Positions 15,001-26,800 of a stretch of DNA of 64,000 bases are shown here, piece after piece (within the stretch, counting starts at the first letter, position 1; each line of letters opens with the position of its first letter). The notes below the pieces were generated by a model. The model was not told where the DNA came from and ran no database searches. It worked only from the letters and a program-made list of their open reading frames with translations. The position numbers and the translations under genes were made by a program. This stretch comes from Pachyseris speciosa (lineage: Eukaryota > Cnidaria > Anthozoa > Scleractinia > Pachyseridae): contig JAEMWC010000006.1 in assembly GCA_016490735.1 (NCBI GenBank), positions 64,501-128,500 of the forward strand, written 5' to 3'.

Positions 15001-18000
15001 TAGGTTGGACTTAACATTAGGGCTAGAGCGTCGGCTAGGGCTAGGGATAGGGTTAGGGACATGGTTAGGGTTAGTGTTGATGTTAACGTCAACGCTAGCG
15101 TTAAAGCGCGGTTGTTTTAGTCCGAATCAGCTTGACTTAAGGGTTCGCCCGAGTCGAAAACAGCGCCTAGTTGCCTTGGTTGACTCTAAGTTCTTTCGGA
15201 AAGGCTTTGGCCGATATAACACAGCGCTAAAGTCGGTTGTTTGTCTTAAATCCAGCGTACAAAAACCTCGGTTGATTCTAAATCAGTGCGCAAAAAGCTT
15301 GCCGACGGCTGAAAAATCACAAAATATTAAAGACGGCTGTTTTGACTTGAAGAAACTTTTTGCCAAGACAACTCCTATTGGTGACCTACAGCAAAAATTT
15401 GAGTTAATCAGATGTCCTAGAGCAAAAATTAAGAGTCCTAAGAGTACGCTGTTTTCCGTCATGTTTCGTTTACTCAGAACGTTGTGTTGCGTAGTAAATT
15501 AAAACTTGCGCGTGGTTTCGTCAGTTGAAACGTTTTTGATGGATTCATTTTCATCGTCAAGTGGAAAACAATGGAATGAAAATCTTATTAAAATTAACGT
15601 AAATGACGACAGTGAAAGAATTTGACAGAAATACTTAACTCTTTTGTGAAATTAACTTGGCTCCAAAACGTAAAAAAATTTGCATGAAATTCAATCCCTT
15701 TATCACGCGTGATGGATTGTCTCATCACAATGACTGTAGTCGCGCACAAATGTTTATCTCGCGTGAGAATACTTTTTGCTGTAGTTTATTAGCCTCCATA
15801 GAAGCAAAAAACCGAAGCGATCAACGCAAAAGTGATTTCTGTGTTAAAATTCGGCAGCGTGTTTACCTAATATTCATTCTCACTTGTTCATCAGTCACGG
15901 ATATGTCACGAACCAACAAGCGCGGATGTTACGGCAATTCACCGGTTTCGCAGAGGTTGTTGGTTCGAATCCCGTACAAGCGGTTTTTTTTTCCGTTTTG
16001 TTTTGTTTTGTTTTGTTTTTGTTTGTTTGTTTTTTTATTTGGTGTCACTACTGCTTAAGTTGTGTTCCTAACTGCTGCTTAAGTTGTGTTCCTAACTGCG
16101 GCGATCGTTCACGTTATAATCCGTTGTTTACGTACATCTGATTCACACAGACGAATCGCGAGGAGTACCGCTTAATATTGCTTTGAATGTTTGCCGTGCG
16201 CGCCAATGCAACTCTTTTCCATGGATTGTGTTCAAGATACTCATCGAAAACGGGCAGACTTCACTTCGAGCCGAATGAATTTTCGGTAGCGTTTCCGAAG
16301 TTCGACTAAACAGGGGTCTATCTAATTCTGGAGTGTTTTTTTAATTCTGGAGTAAAAATTACACGGTTATTAACCTAAACATGCGCTTTTTATGGTTATT
16401 AATCTGGTTTGGCGATACTTTACGACTATTAATCGTAAAGAACGTGTTCTGTGATTAATAATCGTGTACTTTACGATTAATAATCGTAAAATTCACGATT
16501 ATTAATCGTGTTTGGAAGATTATACGATTAATAATCGTAGAACGCGCGATTATTAATCGCATCTGACAGACAAACACGGTTAATAATCGTATGTTACCGA
16601 TCTCGGTCACAACAAACAGTGAAGACAGATTTCATTTGACCGGCCGCCATTACGAGAAATTTTTCAAAGTTAAGCACTACTCTCGCCGGGGCTGGCTTTG
16701 ATATAAATATTACACAAATGAACCCTTGAGGTGGTTAAATTTCTCTTGATTTTTGTTTTTATGGGGTTTGTCAGTTGGCGAATGATATTTTTCTCGGTTT
16801 TCACTCTTCGGCGAACGCCAACGCGAGAAGTTGGCTGGATTAACAACAAACTCACCAGCGCGAGCGATGATGTGAAATAAAACTCTGACAGCGATAATTA
16901 GGTCAACGAGGCCGTCTAATCAAATCTTTTGCAATCAACCACGGAAAAAGAGAATTGATTTATTTAACGCAATGGCTATATGCCCTTATTTTAATCCATT
17001 TCAAAACTCCCAAATGAATCTTATAGTTTGATCCTAACACCGTGAAATTGACAAGATGCGAACTTGAAAATTTGAAAACTTAATTGCTTGTCTTTTAGTC
17101 GAAAGATTCGGTCGTGAATACGCTGCAGTAGTAAGCGTATTCTGGAAAACAAGTGATTTGAAAACGATATCGTGTTGTAACTGATAAAATCTCTAAGTCT
17201 TATTAAAGTTTTCATGCAGTCAAAATGTTGGAAAAAATCACAAAGTGAGAAATCGACAATAGTGCACGTCGTACATCAAGAAACCAGAGGGAAAATATCA
17301 GGCACTACGAAAGCAGTTTTATCTACACACTTAAACCCTAAAATGCACCAGTTCATAAGATAATAGTGTTTGCGAATTTGTTTTCATTCACGAATGACAA
17401 AAGTTAAGCGACTTGTAAACACAGGCGTAAAATTACATAAATCGGTTGCACGAGGCTTACTGGAGCTAACGTGTTCTGCGATTAATAATCTTGTACTTTA
17501 CAGTTAATAATCGTAAAATTCACGATTATTAATCGTGTTTGGGAGATTATACGATTAATAATCGTAGAACGCGCGATTATTAATCGCATCTGACAGACAA
17601 ACACGGTTAATAATCGTATGTTACCGATCTCGGTCACAACAAACAGTTGAAGACAGATTTGATTTGACCGACGAGAAATTTTTCAAAGTTAAGCGCTACT
17701 CTCGCCGGGGCTGGCTTTGATATAGATATTACACAAATGAACCCTTGAGGTGGTTAAATTTCTCTTGATTTTTGTTTTTATGGGGTTTGTCAGTTCGCGA
17801 ATGATATTTTTCTCGGTTTTAACTCTTCGGCGAACGCCAACGTGAGAGCTTCGATTAACAACAAACTCACCAGCGCAAGCGATGATGTGAAACGTTTGTA
17901 AAACTTTCAGAACGATAATTTGCTGAACGAGGCCGTCTAGTCAAATATTTTACAAACAACCACGGAAAAAGATAATTGATTTATTTAACACAGTGGCTAT

Positions 18001-20839
18001 ATGCCCTTATTTTAATCCATTTAAAAACTCCCAAATGAATCTTATAGTTTGATCATAACACCGTGATGCGAACTTGAAAAATTGAAAACTTAATTGCTTG
18101 TCTTTTAGTCGAAAGATTCGGTCGTGAATACGTTGCAATACTAAGTGTATTGTGGAAAACAAGTGATTTGAAAACGATATCGTGTTGTAACTGATAAAAT
18201 CTCTAAGTCTTATTAAAGTTTTCATGCAGTCAAAATGTTGGAAAAAATCACAAAGTGAGAAATTAACAATAGTGCACGTCGTGCATCATAAAAACAAGCG
18301 GGAAAATATCAGGCACTACGAAAGCTGTTTTATCTACACACTTTAATAGACCCTAGAATGCACCAGTTCATAAGATAATACTAGTAGTGTTTGCGAATTT
18401 GTTTTCATTCACGAATGACAAAAGTTAAGTGACTTGTAAATACATGCACAGGCGTAATTTCATAAATCGGTTGCTCGACGTTTACTGGAGCTAACGTGTT
18501 CTGCGATTAATAATCGTGTACTTTACAGTTTAATAAACGTAAAATTCACGATTATTAATCGTGTGTGGAAGATTCTACGGTTAATAATCTTGGAACGCGC
18601 GATTATTAATCGCGTCTAACAAGCAAACGTGGTTAATAATCGTATGTTGCCGATCATGTTGAAAACAAACTTGACCGACACCTAGACACGAAGTTTCAGG
18701 ATTTAAGCTAACGGTCGACTCTTTGATATCCGCTCTTCTCAAAATTCTGCGACGGTGTGCATAGTACGATTAATAATTGTAGTTATGTCCGCCTTTAATA
18801 CTTATCCAGTTAGCAGCCTTTCACACTTGGAAAGTAGCCGACGCTCTGAGTCCGTTGTTATAAAGCCGGTCGTCAGGGCAGCAACACGGTGACACAAAAG
18901 TAGAAAACTTCGGAAGCGAAAATTTTTCCTTCAAAGGGAATCCAGCGGGTTAAACAAAATGGTTAAATGAAGTCCAAAAACTAACGCCTACATGACAGAT
19001 AGAATTTATCGATATCAAGCTTTTTCATGTGGTTTTGAAACACGCGGCCAAATGCGAAAACAAAACGCTGTCGATCGATCGGATGCGCAAGTATACGCGC
19101 CGAGTCTTTGCATCGTCTTTGGAAAAATATACCTCAAAGAGAACACGGACTAAAACCGAAGACACACGTCTGGGAGAGAAGTGTATTCTCTGTGTGATTT
19201 TTTTAGTGTGTGTTATATACTACGAGAATGCACTATGCAAATTTAGTCGAAAAGCCGTCACGCAACACTGTGCGAGAATTGGCTTTTACCAGCCGCTCCG
19301 AATTTGCTGTAAATATGAGCGCTTCAGGAAAATCAAAGCTGTCTTTGTAAATAAGAAAAATTCCTCTCAAATAGGAATAAGTCTTAAGTCGCACATTTTC
19401 ACTAGTCCGTGTAGCAGTATTGAAACCGCAGTGAGTCGTGAGTGCGAAGAAGCGTCAATGCCGAATTTTTTCAGAGTCTGTCAGCGACTCATTTCTTTGT
19501 TTACAAAAAAAATCCAACTATCTACTGAAACGAATAAAACGTTCATGGGGAAGGCTGCAAATTTTAAAAATGTTTTTTCTTTGAGTAGTTATAAGTCTTG
19601 ATTTGCCTTGTCTGGATGTCTTAACTTGTTTTGGCGCCAAAATTTTTATTACGCGGGAAAAATAGGCCTGCCATAGTAGAAGATTAAATATTTAAAATGG
19701 GATGGATTTCCATGCATGTTATTTCCCTAAAACACCATTCAACATTGACATGAATGTACTTGATAGCCAGATTATTTTATCGCCTTTACCAGAAAATGGG
19801 CTTACCTCCGAAACCAGCGTAACTTGCAAGTACTTTTCAAGGCGTCACAATCCATGTGTCACTCATACGTCTCAAAACTCGTTTAGAAGGTCTTTAAAAC
19901 ACTGCTCTTTCAATTTCATTCATTAACTGACGTTGGTGTGATTCCGTTATTTTAACAGCTATCGATGATCTGTCTTCACTGGTTTGCATTCGCAAGCCTG
20001 AGGCTGGTGTGTAAAGCAATCTCCAAGTGGCGTTTAGTCCTTGTAAATACACCGCATCGTTGTTTTCAACTGATATTGATGAAAGTTGGTTTTTGTTGTC
20101 ACGATGACTCCCTGGAAAAATTCAGCCGGGAAATACCGTATACTCGCCGTGTCGTGTATTAAACATGGCAACAGAGTCAGCTTGATTCAGCTTCAGAAAC
20201 AAAAAAAAAACCTGAGAGGGAACTCAACAAAATGTTTGTGATTTTCACTGAAGTGAATAGTTCTTGATCGGCTTGATGCAGAGGTGAAGCCATCTCTGAT
20301 TCTGAGTTTGAGTTAGAGAGAAGAGTTCCAGCACCCGGCAAATAGATAGCCTGTATCTGGCTGCTCAAAGTGGTCTCTATTCTTACGTTGCCCGCCGTCT
20401 TGATTTCGAGAGCTCGCTGTCAAAATTTACCCAATCACAGAGGTAGTTGTCAAAACTCAGTCTCCACCCAACCCAGTTGTGTGTTCTAGCTATGTTTCTA
20501 AATTACGGTAATGCTCTAAACAAGGCGAGAATCGAGCACATTCACGAGGAAATATTACGATTATACAACCCATAAAGGCCTAAATTTTGTCATGTCGATA
20601 TCACGGCAGTTTTGGCATACAGGGCCTTAGCTAGGTTTTTGTGTAACGGGAGGTGGGGGGGGGGGGGGGGGGCTTATCGTGAGTGCTGGGTCTAGGAAAT
20701 GAATTTCTTGATTTTCAAATTAACGTGAAGTTGTTTGTTCCAAGTTGCGTTCAATCGGAGAGCTTGTCGTATGGAAAAACCTAACGCCACTTTGACGTGG
20801 CTCGCACGGTGTGACAACTGTAAATCAATGTCCCGATGG

Positions 20840-20890
<51 letters not shown>

Positions 20891-23800
20891 ACACTTGCTC
20901 AGCCCCACTAGCCTTTGTGTACTATAAATACTGCCGAGGGTAAAAAAGGGTCGTCAAATTATTTATTTAACCGCCTTACGCTAGTGTGTCCAAGCTACAC
21001 TAGCAGCGTGACGTGATTTCACTGCTTTATGTGGTACATAAATGAATCAGCCACAGTTCATGACCGTTTTCGTTTTTGGGGCACGCTTTGCCTCGCTGTG
21101 ATTGGGTAAATTTTGACAGCGAGCTCTCGAAATCAAGACGGCGGGCAACATAAGAATAGAGACCACTTTGAGCAGCCAGATACAGGCTATCTATTTGCCG
21201 GGTGCTGGAACTCTTCTCCCTAACTCAAACTCAGAATCAGAGATGGCTTCACCTCTGCATCAAGCCGATCAAGAACTATTCACTTTAGTGAAAATCACAA
21301 ACATTTTGTTGAGTTCCCTCTCAGGTTTTTTTTTTTGTTTCTGAAGCTGAATCAAGCTGACTCTGTTGCCATGTTTAATACACGACACGGCGAGTATACG
21401 GTATTTCCCGGCTGAATTTTTCCAGGGAGTCATCGTGACAACAAAAACCAACTTTCATCAATATCAGTTGAAAACAACGATGCGGTGTATTTACAAGGAC
21501 TAAACGCCACTTGGAGATTGCTTTACACACCAGCCTCAGGCTTGCGAATGCAAACCAGTGAAGACAGATCATCGATAGCTGTTAAAATAACGGAATCACA
21601 CCAACGTCAGTTAATGAATGAAATTGAAAGAGCAGTGTTTTAAAGACCTTCTAAACGAGTTTTGAGACGTATGAGTGACACATGGATTGTGACGCCTTGA
21701 AAAGTACTTGCAAGTTACGCTGGTTTCGGAGGTAAGCCCATTTTCTGGTAAAGGCGATAAAATAATCTGGCTATCAAGTACATTCATGTCAATGTTGAAT
21801 GGTGTTTTAGGGAAATAACATGCATGGAAATCCATCCCATTTTAAATATTTAATCTTCTACTATGGCAGGCCTATTTTTCCCGCGTAATAAAAATTTTGG
21901 CGCCAAAACAAGTTAAGACATCCAGACAAGGCAAATCAAGACTTATAACTACTCAAAGAAAAAACATTTTTAAAATTTGCAGCCTTCCCCATGAACGTTT
22001 TATTCGTTTCAGTAGATAGTTGGATTTTTTTTGTAAACAAAGAAATGAGTCGCTGACAGACTCTGAAAAAATTCGGCATTGACGCTTCTTCGCACTCACG
22101 ACTCACTGCGGTTTCAATACTGCTACACGGACTAGTGAAAATGTGCGACTTAAGACTTATTCCTATTTGAGAGGAATTTTTCTTATTTACAAAGACAGCT
22201 TTGATTTTCCTGAAGCGCTCATATTTACAGCAAATTCGGAGCGGCTGGTAAAAGCCAATTCTCGCACAGTGTTGCGTGACGGCTTTTCGACTAAATTTGC
22301 ATAGTGCATTCTCGTAGTATATAACACACACTAAAAAAATCACACAGAGAATACACTTCTCTCCCAGACGTGTGTCTTCGGTTTTAGTCCGTGTTCTCTT
22401 TGAGGTATATTTTTCCAAAGACGATGCAAAGACTCGGCGCGTATACTTGCGCATCCGATCGATCGACAGCGTTTTGTTTTCGCATTTGGCCGCGTGTTTC
22501 AAAACCACATGAAAAAGCTTGATATCGATAAATTCTATCTGTCATGTAGGCGTTAGTTTTTGGACTTCATTTAACCATTTTGTTTAACCCGCTGGATTCC
22601 CTTTGAAGGAAAAATTTTCGCTTCCGAAGTTTTCTACTTTTGTGTCACCGTGTTTCTGCCCTGACGACCGGCTTTATAACAACGGACTCAGAGCGTCGGC
22701 TACTTTCCAAGTGTGAAAGGCTGCTAACGGGATAAGTATTAAAGGCGGACATAACTACAATTATTAATCGTACTATGCACACCGTCGCAGAATTTTGAGA
22801 AGAGCGGATATCAAAGAGTCGACCGTTAGCTTAAATCCTGAAACTTCGTGTCTAGGTGTCGGTCAAGTTTGTTTTCAACATGATCGGCAACATACGATTA
22901 TTAACCACGTTTGCTTGTTAGACGCGATTAATAATCGCGCGTTCCAAGATTATTAACCGTAGAATCTTCCACACACGATTAATAATCGTGAATTTTACGT
23001 TTATTAAACTGTAAAGTACACGATTATTAATCGCAGAACACGTTAGCTCCAGTAAACGTCGAGCAACCGATTTATGAAATTACGCCTGTGCATGTATTTA
23101 CAAGTCACTTAACTTTTGTCATTCGTGAATGAAAACAAATTCGCAAACACTACTAGTATTATCTTATGAACTGGTGCATTCTAGGGTCTATTAAAGTGTG
23201 TAGATAAAACAGCTTTCGTAGTGCCTGATATTTTCCCGCTTGTTTTTATGATGCACGACGTGCACTATTGTTAATTTCTCACTTTGTGATTTTTTCCAAC
23301 ATTTTGACTGCATGAAAACTTTAATAAGACTTAGAGATTTTATCAGTTACAACACGATATCGTTTTCAAATCACTTGTTTTCCACAATACACTTAGTATT
23401 GCAACGTATTCACGACCGAATCTTTCGACTAAAAGACAAGCAATTAAGTTTTCAATTTTTCAAGTTCGCATCACAGTGTTATGATCAAACTATAAGATTC
23501 ATTTGGGAGTTTTTAAATGGATTAAAATAAGGGCATATAGCCACTGTGTTAAATAAATCAATTATCTTTTTCCGTGGTTGTTTGTAAAATATTTGACTAG
23601 ACGGCCTCGTTCAGCAAATTATCGTTCTGAAAGTTTTACAAACGTTTCACATCATCGCTTGCGCTGGTGAGTTTGTTGTTAATCGAAGTTCTCACGTTGG
23701 CGTTCGCCGAAGAGTTAAAACCGAGAAAAATATCATTCGCGAACTGACAAACCCCATAAAAACAAAAATCAAGAGAAATTTAACCACCTCAAGGGTTCAT

Positions 23801-26800
23801 TTGTGTAATATCTATATCAAAGCCAGCCCCGGCGAGAGTAGCGCTTAACTTTGAAAAATTTCTCGTCGGTCAAATCAAATCTGTCTTCCGAGTCGGTAAC
23901 ATACGATTATTAACCGTGTTTGTCTGTCAGATGCGATTAATAATCGCGCGTTCTACGATTATTAATCGTATAATCTCCCAAACACGATTAATAATCGTGA
24001 ATTTTACGATTATTAACTGTAAAGTACACGATTATTAATCGCAGAACACGTTAGCTCCAGTAAGCCTCGTGCAACCGATTTATGTAATTTTACGCCTGTG
24101 TTTACAAGTCGCTTAACTTTTGTCATTCGTGAATGAAAACAAATTCGCAAACACTATTATCTTATGAACTGGTGCATTTTAGGGTTTAAGTGTGTAGATA
24201 AAACTGCTTTCGTAGTGCCTGATATTTTCCCTCTGGTTTCTTGATGTACGACGTGCACTATTGTCGATTTCTCACTTTGTGATTTTTTCCAACATTTTGA
24301 CTGCATGAAAACTTTAACAAGACTTAGAGATTTTATCAGTTACAACACGATATCGTTTTCAAATCACTTGTTTTCCAGAATACGCTTACTATTGCAGCGT
24401 ATTCACGACCGACTCTTTCGACTAAAAGACAAGCAATTAAGTTTTCAATTTTTCAAGTTCGCATCTTGTCAATTTCACGGTGTTAGGATCGAACTATAAG
24501 ATTCATTTGGGAGTTTTGAAATGGATTAAAATAAGGGCATATAGCCATTGCGTTAAATAAATCAATTCTCTTTTTCCGTGGTTGATTGCAAAAGATTTGA
24601 TTAGACGGCCTCGTTGACCTAATTATCGCTGTCAAAGTTTTATTTCACATAATCGCTTGCGCTGGTGAGTTTGTTGTTAATCCGGCCAACTTCTCGCGTT
24701 GGCGTTCGCCGAAGAGTGAAAACCGAGTAAAATATCATTCGCGAACTGACAAACCCCATAAAAACAAAAATCAAGAGAAATTTAACCACCTCAAGGGTTC
24801 ATTTGTGTAATATTTATATCAAAGCCAGCCCCGGCGAGAGTAGTGCTTAACTTTGAAAAATTTCTCGTAATGGCGGCCGGTCAAATCAAATCTGCTTTCA
24901 CTGTTTGTTGTGACCGAGATCGGTAACATACGATTATTAACCGTGTTTGCCTGTCAGATGCGATTAATAATCGCGCGTTCTACGATTATTAATCGTATAA
25001 TCTTCCAAACACGATTAATAATCGTGAATTTTACGATTATTAATCGTAAAGTACACGATTATTAATCGCAGAACACGTTCTTTACGATTAATAGTCGTAA
25101 AGTATCGTCAAACCAGATTAATAACCATAAAAAGCGCATGTTTAGGTTAATAACCGTGTAATTTTTACTCCAGAATTAAAAAAACACTCCAGAATTAGAT
25201 AGACCCCTGTTACTAACTATTCCACGGCTAACAGTAAAAGCAAGCTGCGATTTCATGTCACGATTGGTTTAAAAAAATGCGCTCTTCAAAATTAATGAAC
25301 AATGGAAACCTCGGTGCAGCAGCTAGACAGTTTTCAAAGTTATTTTATAAGGTAGAGTTTTAACTAAAAACAAGTAATCTTCCCCAACCCACCGCCCCGC
25401 GCGAGAGTTTTTGACTTCAGACAGCGCCCTGTTTGACCGCAATGAATTCTGGGATCATTGTCTGCTCCAAGTGCGAAGAACAAGAACTCTTCAAACATAC
25501 ACATTTCGCCTATAAGTCCAAAAACCACTCTCGCTTTCCCAGCTTTTAGCACCGCAACCTTTGAGAAATGGAACAAGACTAGCAACGACGCGCCGCTTTT
25601 GAGGCGAGAGTTGTTTTCAGACTTTTTCCGCCTGGCTTCTACTCTGTACCCCAAAACGCTAATATCTCATCGTGATTTGGTAAGCACAGAGAAAACGCTA
25701 ACTGGATTCTTTCAGAAGCGTTAAGAACTTGCGGATCTCCAGACTTTTCATGACGTCTTTCGATCACCAAGCGGGAAGGCAAACCGATAATGCAGTTAAT
25801 ACGTAGCGATCCGCAGCTCCAGCACTCACGTAAGTTTCGTATGCGATGAGCTTAATCGATGTTTTAACCGCCAAATTTATAGTCTACGTCACACTATCAA
25901 ACAATCCTTTCTACCCGTCAATCATTTCACGTCCAGTTTTAGTTGTACCCCTCACAAATGTTCACATAATTCACGTATGAATATTAATACGGTACGCATG
26001 CAAATGAGCTTCACTTCAATTGAAGGGGTCGGAGCATAACCATCCTATGTCGAATTTTGGGTTGTTTTTCGATTTTGCTTGGATTTGTCTGAATTTCTGC
26101 ATGTGAACTACAATTCGATGGAAACACATTGTATGGTATTTTTTTGACTGATTCATCCAGAATCCAGAAATGCATTTTTTCTTACGTACACCAAGAAACC
26201 AACCTTCCATGGGAGTGGTTTGCAAGTTGCATTACATCTTCTTAGTAAGAAAAAATGCATTTCTGGATTCTGGATGAATCAGTCAGAAAAATACCATACA
26301 ATGTGTTTCCATCGAATTGCAGTTCACATGCAGAAATTCAGACAAATCCAAGCAAAATCGAAAAACGACTCAAAATTCGACATAGGATGGTTATGCTCCG
26401 AGCCCTTCAATTACAATACTAAATAGAATTAATTATTATTGCACAATACATTAGAATAAGCTGAATACTAAATACAAAGTGAATAATTACAAGTACAATA
26501 CAATTACAATACTAAGTAAAATTAATTATTATCGTACAATACATTAAAATAAGGTGAATACTGAATACTGACTAGTATTAATATCATTTGGGGAAAAAAC
26601 AAAGATTCTCAGGAGAAAAAAAAAGGCAGATTACATGAGAAGCTGGAAGGATAATGTAGATAGAAAGCTAATAGAATGAACTGAGTTTAGTTTTCAAGAC
26701 ATATTCAAATCCAATAGATCAATATACTCATTCGCCTCCGAGTTTCTGAAGGAGCATATTGTGAATGTTGCGTTTAAATTTCACTTTAGGCATTTGACGA

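Larger units (their letters stand above)
16311..25209. mobile_element. 8.9-kb fold-back element: near-perfect palindrome
   Basis: The left arm 16311-20440 (4.13 kb) reappears inverted as 21096-25209 (4.11 kb) with very few differences, around a 655-bp spacer. The outer ends are CAGGGGTCTATCTAATTCTG and its exact complement. The flanks share ACTAA, offset by one base (GACTAA before, TACTAA after, if the leading A is counted in the end), so a target duplication is possible but imperfect. Each arm has a 1.03-kb tandem duplication and three clusters of the CGATTATTAATCG motif. The only sizeable frame is an unrecognised 190-codon one, once per arm. The end CAGGGG resembles hAT ends, but the class is not resolved. 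A collapsed or artefactual inverted assembly cannot be excluded from sequence alone. Confidence 0.9.

Noticed and set aside
14945..15502. 185-codon plus-strand frame
   Set aside because: Opened by degenerate GGGTTAG-like repeats (translated as LGLGIGLGTWLGL) and by simple drift. No family is recognised.
17021..18225. Small frames starting MKTLIRLRDFISYN in both tandem units and both arms
   Set aside because: Present four times only because the DNA is duplicated and inverted. About 65 codons with no domain, so not called as genes.
16311..25209. The palindrome as a Polinton/Maverick
   Set aside because: Long inverted ends and a possible 6-bp duplication fit, but no polymerase, integrase, ATPase or capsid gene is present, and the arms extend almost to the centre.
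25364..25724. Overlapping plus and minus frames of 88-96 codons
   Set aside because: Neither shows a domain or splice-consistent neighbours. They lie within the composite insertion.
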